Notes: generated from the sequence alone by a model not told the origin. A stretch of DNA of 64,000 bases from Bellilinea sp040754815 (GCA_040754815.1 JBFMBX010000003.1:62001-126000), one strand, 5' to 3'; shown: positions 44,497 through 53,872, counted from the stretch's first letter. Program-made: numbers and translations.

Positions 44497-44524
44497 ATTT
44501 TATCGAATATACCAATCCTGTCAT
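44497..44524 (-). promoter_or_regulatory. Promoter of the threonine dehydrogenase operon
   Basis: Minus strand ATGACA (44519-44524), 16-base spacer, TAAAAT (44497-44502), about 70 bases before the ATG at 44427. The gap 44428-44760 otherwise holds only the secF terminator. Confidence 0.5.
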
Positions 44525-44691
44525 CTTACAAATGTCATCACTTTGGGTTAGGGTTGACTTGCCTTACAGTTTTGTTTCTTTACCGGAAAAGAGGGAGAAG
44601 GCAGGGGCAGGTTTTTTCCTCGTATTGGTGAAAGAGGCGCTCTGCATTTGTCTGAATTGAGCTGAGAAACCCGGGGGCTGGCTACTGGTAA

Positions 44692-44727
44692 AAAACAGGG
44701 CTTCGAAAATTTTCGAAGCCCTGTTTT
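44692..44727 (-). terminator. Intrinsic terminator of secD-secF (perfect 36-bp palindrome)
   Basis: AAAACAGGGCTTCGAAAA is followed directly by its reverse complement, ending in TTTT on either strand. It lies 34 bases after the secF stop. Confidence 0.85.
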
Positions 44728-44760
44728 ATTCGATTTCCTGCTTTATTTTTCAGGGTGAGG

Positions 44761-45702
44761 CTATGCAGCCGCATTTTGTTTGTGGAACCAGGTGCGCCAT
44801 TCTTTGTTTTCCCATACAACCAGTATGGGGGCGGCCACGAAAATTGAAGAATAAGTCCCGCTAAACAAACCAACCAGAAGAATGACAGCAAATTCTCTTA
44901 AGGTAACGCCGCCGAACAAGGCCATAGCCAGCAGCATGAACTCGACGGTCATCAACTGAGTATTGATGGATCGCTGCAGGGTTTGGACAATTGAATGATT
45001 GGCTAACTTTTCAAAGGGTAATTTACGCAGGAAGGAGCTGTTCTCACGGATACGGTCAAAAACAACAATCTTATCCTGAGTGGAGAAACCAATCACCGTC
45101 AATAAGGCTGTAAGGAATAAGGAATCCATTTGCCAGCCCCACAACAGGGAACCGATGCCGGTGATGCTGAAAACCACCAGAATATCGTGAATCATGGCGA
45201 TAATCGCACAAACTCCGTAGCGGAAAGCGTGGGGAATACCACGAAAGGCATAAGTAATATAGAGGACAACCGCCAGAGCAGCAACGGCAACCGCTAACGC
45301 AGCCCGGTTTGTGACCTGAGCAGCGATGACCGGACCTACGCTGTCAAAGCGGTTGACCACAATCTGTTCAATCTCAAACCGTTCTTCCATTAGATTGACG
45401 ATATTGTTTTTAGCTTCCTCATCCATAAAGGGAGAGCGAATCACCAGAAGGTCCCTTTGACCCGATGGTCCGCTGGCTGTCTGGACCTGCACTTCGCGGA
45501 AGCCCAGTTCGTTGTAAATTTGAACGACTTCTTCGGTGGGGGGCAAATTGGGGGTGGGAAATTGGAGTTCCAAAATGGTGCCCCCGCTGAAATCAATGGC
45601 CAGAGGTAAACCATTAATGGCGAGGATAATCAGCCCCGGCAGAATTACCAGCAGGGAAAGGGCAAAAAAGTAATAGCGTTTTCCGAGAATATCTAATTTC
45701 AT
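44761..45702 (-). CDS. secF: Protein translocase subunit SecF
   Basis: 313 residues with six membrane helices and one outer P1-like domain after helix 1. Motif VIGFSTQDKIVVFDRIREN, where the usual SecF TVIGYSINDTIVVFDRIRE is clear; the first helix is followed by LAIDFSGGTILELQF. With SecD it uses the proton gradient to pull proteins through SecYEG. It starts nine bases after secD. Confidence 0.95.
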   Translation of the reverse strand: MKLDILGKRYYFFALSLLVILPGLIILAINGLPLAIDFSGGTILELQFPTPNLPPTEEVVQIYNELGFREVQVQTASGPSGQRDLLVIRSPFMDEEAKNNIVNLMEERFEIEQIVVNRFDSVGPVIAAQVTNRAALAVAVAALAVVLYITYAFRGIPHAFRYGVCAIIAMIHDILVVFSITGIGSLLWGWQMDSLFLTALLTVIGFSTQDKIVVFDRIRENSSFLRKLPFEKLANHSIVQTLQRSINTQLMTVEFMLLAMALFGGVTLREFAVILLVGLFSGTYSSIFVAAPILVVWENKEWRTWFHKQNAAA

Positions 45703-45711
45703 AGCTGCCTC

Positions 45712-47049
45712 TTAAATTCCGAGTAATTCGGGCCGTTTTTCGGGTTCTTTGATGGACTCGAGGAACATGCCGAGCAACGTTCGGGTAACAAAAAGGGCGG
45801 TGAAAAGGCTGACGGCAACACCCAGCGCCAGTGTAAGGGCAAAGCCTTTCACAAAACTGGCACCGAAGGCGGAACCAAACCAGAAGAGGATACCGCTGGT
45901 GATGAGCGCGGCGATGTTCGAATCACGAATGGAAGGCCATGCCCGGCGAAAGCCCAAATCAATAGCCTGTCTGATAGTGCGGCCATTACGCAGCTCTTCC
46001 TTCAAGCGCTCAAAGATAAGAATGTTTGCATCGAGGGCGGCGCCAGTGCTGAGCAGGAAACCCGCAATACCCGGCAGAGTGAGGGTGACGGGAATAATTT
46101 TGAATATGGCAAAGGTGAGGAGGGCGTAAAAAATCAAAGCCAGATCGGCAACAAAACCGGGCACACGGTAATAAATTGCCATGAAGAGCATGACAATCGA
46201 AAAACCGATCAAACCTGCAATCAGGCTCTTTTGCAAAGAATCCTGTCCCAGCGTGGGGCCGATCACACGAATCTGTTCGATGTTCAGGGGAATTGGCAGG
46301 GAGCCATACCGCAGTTGAACGGCCAGTGCATTGGCGCTCTCGGCGGTGAAGCCGCCGCGGATAACCCCTTGACCATCGGTGATGGGCTGTTCAATAACGG
46401 GTGATGAGATGACTTTTTTATCCAGAACAATCGTCAAATATTTACCGACATTTTGAGTAGTCCATTCCTCGAAAATATCGCCGGCTTCGGGCGTAAATTC
46501 AATGGCCACTTCGTAATCATTTAGTTGTCCGCGAATCACACTGACAGAACGGAGGTCTTTACCGGTCAGGATGGTATGATAACGAATTTGACCATTTTCT
46601 TCTGTCGGTTCGCTGACCGGCGTTTCCAAACCAAAGTCGGTAAGAATCTCTGTGCCGGGTGCCAGAGGGGTATCACCGGTATCCACAAATTCAAGCTGGC
46701 CAACCTGACGAATGGGGTTGATTACTTCTTCTGCGTTCGTCGCGCCGGGGAATTCTCCGACGATGATCCGTTCACCAGCAGTTTGAAAGACAACCTCGCT
46801 GACTCCCAGTGCGTTGGAACGGTTCTCGAGAATGGTGGCAGCGTCCTGTAAATTTTGTTGGGTCACTGAAATTTCGGGCGGAACGCTGAGAATAACCTGC
46901 ATCCCTCCGCGCAGGTCTAAACCCAATACGGTTTCCAGTTGTCTTTCAAAAGATCCAATTTTTATGCCGGGGTTATTGGGCAAATCCACCCAAACGGCCA
47001 GAGCGAATAGAAGAAGGATGACGATTAAGTTGATAACTCGACGATTCAT
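45712..47049 (-). CDS. secD: Protein translocase subunit SecD
   Basis: 445 residues. Helix 1, then GLDLRGGMQVILSV, the large extracytoplasmic domain (about 35-265), and five C-terminal helices with GAALDANILIFERLKEELRNG. Works with SecF in late protein export. The start ATG at 47049 is divergent from rpmF. Confidence 0.95.
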   Translation of the reverse strand: MNRRVINLIVILLLFALAVWVDLPNNPGIKIGSFERQLETVLGLDLRGGMQVILSVPPEISVTQQNLQDAATILENRSNALGVSEVVFQTAGERIIVGEFPGATNAEEVINPIRQVGQLEFVDTGDTPLAPGTEILTDFGLETPVSEPTEENGQIRYHTILTGKDLRSVSVIRGQLNDYEVAIEFTPEAGDIFEEWTTQNVGKYLTIVLDKKVISSPVIEQPITDGQGVIRGGFTAESANALAVQLRYGSLPIPLNIEQIRVIGPTLGQDSLQKSLIAGLIGFSIVMLFMAIYYRVPGFVADLALIFYALLTFAIFKIIPVTLTLPGIAGFLLSTGAALDANILIFERLKEELRNGRTIRQAIDLGFRRAWPSIRDSNIAALITSGILFWFGSAFGASFVKGFALTLALGVAVSLFTALFVTRTLLGMFLESIKEPEKRPELLGI

Positions 47050-47104
47050 TAATGCCAGGCCTCCGATTCAAACAAATACCAGCCGTGCGCTGGCGACGTG
47101 ACAG

Positions 47105-47110
47105 ATTATA
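47105..47110 (-). promoter_or_regulatory. Candidate -10 box of secD-secF
   Basis: Minus strand TATAAT, 56 bases before the secD ATG; no -35 recognised. Confidence 0.35.
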
Positions 47111-47172
47111 CTCCCAATAATTCAGGTTTGGTAGGGAAGATGCGCTCAATTGCTCCATTATTGATTTTTCAC

Positions 47173-47202
47173 TTGACATATATAAATGAGTAAAGGTACA
47201 AT
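47173..47202 (+). promoter_or_regulatory. Promoter of rpmF
   Basis: TTGACA (47173-47178), 18-base spacer and TACAAT (47197-47202), followed by a leader of about 55 bases to rpmF. Confidence 0.78.
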
Positions 47203-47264
47203 AGTGCGGCTTTTTCAAATGGGAATTTACCAGAACATGGTTTTTGAAGATAGGAGTAATAGGA

Positions 47265-47462
47265 ATGGTACCACTGCCCAAGCGGAAACTTTCAAAAGGA
47301 CGTCGGGATCGTCGGCGGGCTCACGATGCCCTGCAGAATACGAATCTGGTTCAGTGCAGCCAGTGCGGTGAAATGCGCCTGCCCCATACGGTTTGCCCCA
47401 ATTGCGGTTATTATCAGGGGCGAGAAATCGTCAGTATGGAAAAAGGCGAAAAGAAGAAATAA
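47265..47462 (+). CDS. rpmF: 50S ribosomal protein L32
   Basis: 65 residues from ATG at 47265 with TAGGAG upstream. Basic N-terminus VPLPKRKLSKGRRDRRRAH and zinc-ribbon Cys pairs CSQC and CPNC, so this is the zinc-binding (C+) form of L32. Usual length. Monocistronic, with its own promoter and terminator. Confidence 0.97.
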   Translation: MVPLPKRKLSKGRRDRRRAHDALQNTNLVQCSQCGEMRLPHTVCPNCGYYQGREIVSMEKGEKKK

Positions 47463-47484
47463 TTCAAACCTTTGTGTAAAAATA

Positions 47485-47516
47485 AAAAAGGCTGTCAGAA
47501 AGGACAGCCTTTTTTA
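47485..47516 (+). terminator. Bidirectional terminator after rpmF
   Basis: AAAGGCTGTC and GACAGCCTTT form the stem with a six-base loop, flanked by A-run and T-run, so it can serve both rpmF and the convergent small membrane gene. Confidence 0.88.
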
Positions 47517-47525
47517 CTTCTGGTT

Positions 47526-47732
47526 TTAAAGTGCCCAGGCAAGCATGAAACCAAGCAGGGCAATGATCAGACCGAGGTGAAGAAATAAATTGCTCTTCAC
47601 CAGCCATCCCGCAACAAAAAATTGTAAAACGAAGTTCAACAGGATCATGGCGATGCCAATCAAGGGCAATAATCCTTTGCGGCCTGCAAGAAAAGATGAA
47701 ACCTGATCCAGAATGCGGGAAAGGAATTGCAT
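47526..47732 (-). CDS. Small two-helix membrane protein
   Basis: 68 residues starting at the second of two adjacent ATGs (47732). Short amphipathic N-terminus (QFLSRILDQVSSFL), then two hydrophobic helices (about 22-42 and 49-67). It starts nine bases after the hflX stop and is the last gene of the kinase-aminotransferase-hflX operon. Function unknown; the compact, coupled position supports a real gene. Confidence 0.72.
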   Translation of the reverse strand: MQFLSRILDQVSSFLAGRKGLLPLIGIAMILLNFVLQFFVAGWLVKSNLFLHLGLIIALLGFMLAWAL

Positions 47733-47741
47733 CATCCTGTA

Positions 47742-49085
47742 TTACACCTCACTTTTGGCGGGGGCGGGTCTTTTGAAATAGGGGCGGTAAGTGGTCAGCA
47801 ATCGTCCCGGTAGTGATCCCTTGATTTTTATAAATTCACCGAACGGCTGACTTTCTTCAACTTTACCAAATTCATGAAATTGGGCGATTAAATGACCGTC
47901 CTGATACGGAATATACACCGTGACCGGGATAAGATTTTCAAACAGGATATTTTCTACCTCGCGAAGGAGATTATTCAATCCTTCGCCCGTTTTTGCCGAA
48001 ATTGCAACGGATCTCGAAAATTGACTCAAGGCATTTTTGATGGATTCGGCATCCGATAAACGGTCAATTTTATTCAAGGCGGTGATGGTTGGAATATCTT
48101 CACAGCCGATGTCCACCAGTGTTTGTTCAACGGCTTTCCATTGCTCCCAGGCGTTCGGGTGAGTTACATCCAGCACATGCACTAACAGATCTGCTTCGGT
48201 AATTTCTTCCAAAGTGGCGCGGAAGGCGGCGATCAACTGAGTCGGCAGTTTTTGAATGAAACCGACCGTATCGGTAAATAAAACGGTGTGACCAGCAGGT
48301 AATTCAACCCGCCGGGTTGTCGGATCAAGTGTGGCAAACAACTGGTCGGCCACATAGACATCTGCCTTTGCAAGGGTATTTAGCAGGGTGGATTTACCTG
48401 CATTTGTGTATCCGACCAACGCGACGATTGGAATGTTGGAACGGCGGCGCTGTTCACGATAACGGTGGCGGTGGGCACGGACTTTTTCCAGCTCTTCTTT
48501 CAAACGGGCAATGCGTTTGCGGATTTCTCGCCGGTCAACTTCCAGTTGGGTTTCACCGGGGCCGCGCAAGCCCACACCGCCGCTTGAGCCGGTACGCCCA
48601 CCACCGCCGCCGGTTTGACGGGCAAGGTGTGTCCATGCCCGCGTCAGGCGGGGCAGCCGGTACTCATAATAAGCCAGTTCAACCTGTAAAATGCCTTCGC
48701 GGGTGTTGGCGTGACGGGCAAAGATATCAAGGATTAATGCGGTTCGGTCTATCACGCGCACATTATCCCCAAACCGCTCTTCTAATTCTCGCTGATGGCG
48801 GGGAGAAAGCTCAGTATCAAAGATGACCAGATCGGCCTGCGTTTCCTCCACCAGCATTTTAATTTCTTCGACTTTGCCCGATCCAATGAAGGTATCGGGA
48901 TTGGGCTTTTCCAAACGCTGGGTAATTTCACCGAGAATTTCTACCTCGGCGGTTTGGGCAAGCAAGGCCAGTTCTGTTAGAGAATCTTCGAGCGGTAACA
49001 AGCCGGGTTCACCGGCGAGTTCTACTCCAACCAAAATGGCTCGTTCTCGAGGGGGTTGGGTGGGTTCAGCAATTTTTTTTGCCAT
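47742..49085 (-). CDS. hflX: Ribosome-associated GTPase HflX
   Basis: 447 residues. N-terminal HflX domain with RDHRHQR-like segment (ELSPRHQRELEERF), Gly-rich linker ARQTGGGGGRTGSSGGVGLRGPGE, coiled coil, then the G domain: VALVGYTNAGKSTLLN, DPTTRRVEL, DTVGFIQKLP and NKID. HflX splits stalled or hibernating ribosomes. It starts 16 bases after the aminotransferase stop. Confidence 0.96.
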   Translation of the reverse strand: MAKKIAEPTQPPRERAILVGVELAGEPGLLPLEDSLTELALLAQTAEVEILGEITQRLEKPNPDTFIGSGKVEEIKMLVEETQADLVIFDTELSPRHQRELEERFGDNVRVIDRTALILDIFARHANTREGILQVELAYYEYRLPRLTRAWTHLARQTGGGGGRTGSSGGVGLRGPGETQLEVDRREIRKRIARLKEELEKVRAHRHRYREQRRRSNIPIVALVGYTNAGKSTLLNTLAKADVYVADQLFATLDPTTRRVELPAGHTVLFTDTVGFIQKLPTQLIAAFRATLEEITEADLLVHVLDVTHPNAWEQWKAVEQTLVDIGCEDIPTITALNKIDRLSDAESIKNALSQFSRSVAISAKTGEGLNNLLREVENILFENLIPVTVYIPYQDGHLIAQFHEFGKVEESQPFGEFIKIKGSLPGRLLTTYRPYFKRPAPAKSEV

Positions 49086-49101
49086 GGGTTGTACTTATAC
49101 C

Positions 49102-50292
49102 TTATGTTTTGTGTACCCAGCGGATTATCCGGTCAATGGCTTCTTTCAATCGGTCGGTGGGCACACCCAATGAAATGCGGATATACCCTTCCCCGTATTT
49201 GCCGTACACCACGCCGGGGGTTACGCTTACGCCGGTTTCTTCCAATAATTGGGCACAGAAGGCCGTGCTATCCGCATAACCGGCGGGTAATTGTGCCCAG
49301 ATATAAATGGCTGCCGGGGGGGTATCCACGCTGAATCCTGCCGCACGTAAGCCGTTCAGCGCAATATCCCGCCGGTGCTGATAAATTTGATTACGCTCTT
49401 CCAGCCAGGATTGATCACCGGTCAGGGCAGAAATGCCGGCCTGCAAAATGGCTTCGAAGTGGGATGAATCCACCTGACTTTTGTAAGTGTGCAGGTAGCG
49501 TATCACCTCGGCATTACCGACGGCCATACCCAACCGCCAGCCGGCCATATTATAGGTTTTGGAAAGCGAATTGAATTCAATGGCAACTTCCTTTGCCCCG
49601 GACACTTGCAGTATGCTGGGTGCTTTGTAATCGTCGAAGCAAATATCTACATAGGGAGCATCATGGGCGATAAGGATCTGATATTTATGTGCGAATTCAA
49701 CCACCTTCTCAAAAAAAGATATTGGTGCAACTGCGCCGGTGGGATTGTTGGGATAGTTAAGCCACATCAAACGGGCGCGTTCCAGAACCCATTCCGGAAT
49801 GGAATCGATATCAGGCAGGTAGTTGTTCTCTCTCAAGAGGGGCATGGGGTAGATTTGTGCGCCGGCAATGATGCCGCTGGCCTGATAAACCGGATAACCG
49901 GGATTAGGCACCAATACAATTTCACCGGGATTGACACAGACCTGACTGAGATTGAAAATACCCTCTTTGGATCCCAACAGTGCAATTGTCTCTTTTTGCG
50001 GATCGAGTTCAACCTGAAAACGATTGGCGTAGTAGGCGGCGATAGCCCTGCGGAACGCAAGTGTACCCCCATTCGGGGTATAACCATGTGTATCCGGGCG
50101 GCGTGCAGTCGAAATCAAAGCATCGGTGATAAATTCCGCCGGCGGCAGATCGGGAGAACCCATATCAATACGGATAATATCCATTCCCAATGCTTTAAGT
50201 TCGGCAATTTTCTGGTTGAGGCTGGCAAAGAAATAAGGCTTGAAGGATGCAATGCGGTCAGCCGGGCGGGAAATTGATTTATTCTGATTCAT
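49102..50292 (-). CDS. PLP-dependent class I/II aminotransferase (LL-diaminopimelate aminotransferase-like)
   Basis: 396 residues, fold type I. PLP Lys in FNSLSKTYNMAGWRLG, with NYPNNPTGAV, AHDAPYVDICFDD and a C-terminal Arg in YIRISLGVP. The pattern is close to DapL/alanine aminotransferase-like proteins. LL-DAP aminotransferase would serve lysine and wall synthesis, but an alanine or aspartate substrate is equally possible from sequence alone. Overlaps the kinase gene by 14 bases. Confidence 0.88.
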   Translation of the reverse strand: MNQNKSISRPADRIASFKPYFFASLNQKIAELKALGMDIIRIDMGSPDLPPAEFITDALISTARRPDTHGYTPNGGTLAFRRAIAAYYANRFQVELDPQKETIALLGSKEGIFNLSQVCVNPGEIVLVPNPGYPVYQASGIIAGAQIYPMPLLRENNYLPDIDSIPEWVLERARLMWLNYPNNPTGAVAPISFFEKVVEFAHKYQILIAHDAPYVDICFDDYKAPSILQVSGAKEVAIEFNSLSKTYNMAGWRLGMAVGNAEVIRYLHTYKSQVDSSHFEAILQAGISALTGDQSWLEERNQIYQHRRDIALNGLRAAGFSVDTPPAAIYIWAQLPAGYADSTAFCAQLLEETGVSVTPGVVYGKYGEGYIRISLGVPTDRLKEAIDRIIRWVHKT

Positions 50293-51529
50293 AGGCTCCA
50301 GTTTTATTGGTGGGGGTTAAGAGAGATGCAAACAATCGTGCGGTTTTCGCGTCGGGCGGCTCCACATGCAAAGGTACGAGGATGTGAAAGGTGGAACCGG
50401 GGCAGGTTACTTCATCGTAACCATTGGATTCAACCCAAATCGCACCGCCATGGGCTTCGATAATACCTTTGGCAATGTGCAATCCCAAACCCGGTCCGCC
50501 ACCTTTGAATTTGGTTTTTCCGCTCGAATGGAGAGCGACATTACCGATGCGGGAAAATTTTTCAAAGATGATCAATTGGTCCTCAGCATCAATGCCAATA
50601 CCTTCATCTGTGATGGAAACCTCAATGAAGCCGGGTAATTTTCTTCCGTGAACGGTAATTTTACCGTGATCGGGAGTGAATTTGATGGCGTTGACCAGCA
50701 CATTTCGAAACACCTGCAAAAGCCGTTCGGGGTCACCAAAAGTAAGTTCGTCTGAACCCGGAAAATCGTGGATAATCAGAGTCTGGTGTCGTTCTTCCAG
50801 TGCGGCGTGCAATTCCGATTTAAGGAGTTGAAGAAGCCGGTTGATCCAAACCGGTTGAATGTTCAAACTCAGCAGGCGGTTGTCAATCAATGATACATCA
50901 ATCATATCATCAATAATCGTCCGTAATCGGCGGGAACCGTTTGTGATTCCCTCGACCAGCGGGAGATAAGCAGCCAAACCGTTTTGTTGTTCGATCATCT
51001 CCCGCAGCATGGCTGTATAACCTTCAATGAGTGTGAGGGGGGTTTTTAATTCGTGGGCAGCCACAGCAATGAAATCGGATTTACTTTTATCCAGTTTTTC
51101 CAGATTCTGGCGGGTCTGTTCCAGTTGAGAAGTCAGATGGCTGACCTTGGCTTCCATTTCCAGCTGGGCGCTGTTCTCGGTGATGTAATTGAAGAGGGGG
51201 AACAAGGCAGTAATCAATTCGATGGCCTGTCCCTCATCCAGTACCTCCCGACAGGTTTCGATGGTTATCTGATGCAGAAGGAGGGTGAATTTTAATAAAC
51301 TGCTGGTGCTGACTTCTAAATCCGAGAGGGTGAGCGAAAGTGACCACTCTTTAAGAACAGGATCCAACCAGGCTGGGTCTCCGGTTTCAAGAGCTTGTTC
51401 CACCTTGATGAAGAAGGCTTCTGCCTGAACCTTCAAATCATCACGCAACCTTGTTCCACGCGCCAGCGTTTGAACAACACGATTGATCCAGACGGGTTGT
51501 ACAGTTTTCAGCAATTCTAAAGGATTCAT
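50279..51529 (-). CDS. Soluble sensor histidine kinase
   Basis: 416 residues. N-terminal helical domain (about 1-125) resembling RsbR/globin-like regulatory regions, coiled coil (about 125-150), HisKA with His159 in VAAHELKTPLT, and HATPase with N box VFRNVLVNAIKFTPDHG, G1 DEGIGID and G2 GGGPGLGLHIAKGIIEAHGG. No membrane helix, so it senses a cytoplasmic signal or partner. No response regulator is adjacent; the receivers at 7208-8058 are far away. In operon with an aminotransferase and hflX. Confidence 0.9.
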   Translation of the reverse strand: MNPLELLKTVQPVWINRVVQTLARGTRLRDDLKVQAEAFFIKVEQALETGDPAWLDPVLKEWSLSLTLSDLEVSTSSLLKFTLLLHQITIETCREVLDEGQAIELITALFPLFNYITENSAQLEMEAKVSHLTSQLEQTRQNLEKLDKSKSDFIAVAAHELKTPLTLIEGYTAMLREMIEQQNGLAAYLPLVEGITNGSRRLRTIIDDMIDVSLIDNRLLSLNIQPVWINRLLQLLKSELHAALEERHQTLIIHDFPGSDELTFGDPERLLQVFRNVLVNAIKFTPDHGKITVHGRKLPGFIEVSITDEGIGIDAEDQLIIFEKFSRIGNVALHSSGKTKFKGGGPGLGLHIAKGIIEAHGGAIWVESNGYDEVTCPGSTFHILVPLHVEPPDAKTARLFASLLTPTNKTGAYESE

Positions 51530-51569
51530 CGAATTAAGTTTATGCTATTTTTTGGGTTTTTACAAAGTG

Positions 51570-52466
51570 TTATTCATAATTACTTAGCCAGTAATGAATC
51601 GTCTCACCCACAATTCCTAGACTTTGGGGTGAGATTTTATCGAGTGTATCCTGCTGTGTGTGCCAGTGGGGATAATCAAAGTCAATGATATCAATGGCGG
51701 TGTATCCCTTTTCCAGGAAGGGAGTATGATCGTCAAGAATGCTGTATTTGTGTTGTGAGATGAAAAATTTTTCGTAGCCCAACTGGCGAGCAATTTCCCA
51801 AATCTGGCTGGAAAGTTGGGGGTTCGAATTTCTTTCAAGGTAAATATTCAGATCGGCGTCACCGATCATATCCACAATTACTACCGCGTCAGGATTAATG
51901 GCGGTTTCTTCAACAAATGCCCGCGAACCTAAAATCCAATCCCAACCGGGAATATTGCCCTGATCCTCAGCATCAAAAAATACCAGCCAGAGGTCCAGCG
52001 GTAAATCGGGGGGCAGGCTGCGAGCCAGTTCCAGCAAAACCGCAACTCCGGATGCACCATCGTTTGCGCCGGGAACCGGTTGTTCCTGATTTGCCGGATT
52101 GGGGTCCTGATCGCTAATCAGGCGAGAATCGTAATGGGCAGCGATAATAACCTGTGTGCGGGGCGAGTTGTTTCTTCTGGCGATAATATTCGTGAGGGGG
52201 TGACCCATCCGCTGAGATTGATGAAGTTCAATTTCCCAACCGGCATTTTGGGCCTGTTCACGGATATATTCAATGGTTTGTTGATGAGCCTGGCTGCCGG
52301 GAGTGCGCGGCCCAAACGACATTTGAATTTCAACATCCTGATAAGCGCGCCGCGAGTCAAAACGAAAGAGATTGCTGGGCTTATTGCCAAATAATGCGCT
52401 GACCGCCCAGCCGAGCATGAGCAGGAATATCAAGAGAAATAAGGGGGTTAAGGATGCTTTTTTCAT
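51570..52466 (-). CDS. Membrane-anchored M28 family zinc peptidase, glutaminyl cyclase-like
   Basis: 298 residues from ATG at 52466, which overlaps the trmFO stop (ATGA). N-terminal anchor (LTPLFLLIFLLMLGWAVSALF), then the M28 fold with metal ligands in IIAAHYDSRL, PGANDGASGVAVLLE, FFDAEDQGN and the late His in DFDYPHWHTQQDT. The DAEDQG and LGSRAF segments resemble glutaminyl-peptide cyclotransferases more than aminopeptidases, so it could cyclise N-terminal Gln on exported proteins. Acts on the outer face of the membrane. Confidence 0.87.
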   Translation of the reverse strand: MKKASLTPLFLLIFLLMLGWAVSALFGNKPSNLFRFDSRRAYQDVEIQMSFGPRTPGSQAHQQTIEYIREQAQNAGWEIELHQSQRMGHPLTNIIARRNNSPRTQVIIAAHYDSRLISDQDPNPANQEQPVPGANDGASGVAVLLELARSLPPDLPLDLWLVFFDAEDQGNIPGWDWILGSRAFVEETAINPDAVVIVDMIGDADLNIYLERNSNPQLSSQIWEIARQLGYEKFFISQHKYSILDDHTPFLEKGYTAIDIIDFDYPHWHTQQDTLDKISPQSLGIVGETIHYWLSNYE

Positions 52467-53827
52467 GATTTGTTTTGTATCCTGACGCTCCATTGTTCTA
52501 AAAAGGAGTGCAAATCACGTAAGGCTCGTTGAGCATGAGCTTTTGCCCGCTCTCTTTTACCTTTTACGGGTTGGGGGAGCTCTGGCAGAATGCCGAAGTT
52601 GGCCTTCATGGGTTGAAAGTCTTTCATGGAGGCGTGGGTTACATAGTGGCACAAAGCACCCAGCATGGTAGTTACTGGCAGTGTAAGAGGTTGTTGATTC
52701 TCCGCTAGTCGGGCGGCATTTATGCCGGCAAGCAAACCGGTGGCGATGTTGCCCATGTATCCTTCAACGCCGGTAATTTGACCGGCAAAAAACAGAGTTT
52801 CTCGTTTTCAAGATTGCAGGGTCGGGTTTAGGATGAAGGGAGAAGCGATGAAGGTGTTGCGGTGCATTTGTCCATAACGAACGAATTCCGCATTTTGTAA
52901 TCCGGGAATCATCCGGAAAACTCGTTTCTGTTCAGGAAAGGTGAGGTTGGTTTGAAAACCGACCAGGTTGTAAAGTGTGCCGGCAATATTATCCTGCCTC
53001 AGTTGAACAACCGCAAAGGGACGTTTGCCAGTACGAGGATCTTTGAGGCCGACAGGGCGCATGGGACCGTAAGCGAGAGCAAGGTCACCCCGTTGAGCCA
53101 GAATTTCTACGGGCAGGCAGCCTTCAAAGTAACGATCCATGCCGGCCTGGACACCCGATTCAATCTCTTTTTCAAATTCTCGCAGCGAAATTCTCTGTGC
53201 GGTGCGCAAGGCTTCGACGAAGCTGAAATATTCATCTCGGGTAAATGGGCAGTTTATATAATCGCCCTCTTCTTCTTCGCCCATTCCATAACGAGATGCG
53301 CGGAATGCTGTCGAGAAATCAATCGAATCAAGCGTGACAATTGGAGCGATGGCATCATAAAAATATAACCGGTCTTCCCCCGTGAATTGTTGAATTGCTT
53401 CGGCAAGGGCAGGGGATGTAAGGGGTCCTGAAGCGATAATGACGATTCCCTCAGGAATGGATTTAACTTCCTCACGGATGATGCGAATGCGTGGATGGTT
53501 GGAAATGCGCTCGGTGACCATTTGAGCGAAAATCTCGCGGTCCACCGCCAGGGCAGCCCCTGCCGGAAGCGCCGAGGCTTCGGCGCACTCCAGTAGCATT
53601 GAGCCAAGTTGACGCAATTCTTCTTTCAACAATCCAGAAGCCCTGTCAATCAAGTTGGAACCAAGGGAATTGGAGCAGACCAGCTCGGCTAAATAACCGG
53701 ATAAATGAGCACCGGTTGGAATACCGGGACGCATTTCGTATAGATAGACATCGCAGCCGCGTTCGGCTGCCTGCCACGCTGCTTCACTGCCTGCCAGACC
53801 GCCACCAATAATGATGATCTCTTTCAT
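52463..53827 (-). pseudogene. trmFO: tRNA uracil-54 methyltransferase TrmFO (folate-dependent), interrupted by an in-frame TGA
   Basis: Two same-frame pieces: codons 1-339 (53827-52811) with the FAD motif EIIIIGGGLAGSEAAWQAA, LVCSNSLGSN and YGPMRPVGLKDPRTGKRPF; and codons 341 on, read as KRETLFFAGQITGVEGYMGNIATGLLAG, ending at 52463. They are separated only by TGA at 52808-52810, where homologues carry a Lys or Arg in the motif TLQxxxRxxLFFAGQ; a CGA to TGA change would explain it. Restored length is 454 residues, normal for TrmFO. It may be a true nonsense mutation, a sequencing error or read-through. The enzyme makes ribothymidine at tRNA position 54. Confidence 0.88.
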
Positions 53828-53844
53828 ACTCCGCTCTTATTGAA

Positions 53845-53853
53845 ATTGTACCA
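53845..53853 (-). promoter_or_regulatory. Extended -10 promoter of trmFO
   Basis: Minus strand TGGTACAAT, 18 bases before the trmFO ATG; leader about 11 bases with GGAG. Divergent from the sigma-54 promoter of rpoN. Confidence 0.55.
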
Positions 53854-53872
53854 TGCCTGGAAAAAAACGCTC

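Noticed and set aside
44463..44660. Open frame of 65 codons between the threonine dehydrogenase and secF genes
   Set aside because: No ribosome site, lies over the promoter of the dehydrogenase operon, and the translation has no recognisable pattern.
44692..44727. Perfect 36-bp palindrome as a mobile element or binding site
   Set aside because: Single copy as far as I can see, directly after secF, with T residues at the end of the stem: an intrinsic terminator is sufficient.
52808..52810. TGA in trmFO as a selenocysteine codon
   Set aside because: Homologues have Lys or Arg here, not Cys; no SECIS-like hairpin is evident just downstream, and TrmFO is not a known selenoprotein.
53255..53607. 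Overlapping frames within trmFO and many antisense frames across other genes
   Set aside because: They are shadows of coding sequence in other frames, with no ribosome sites and no protein-like composition.
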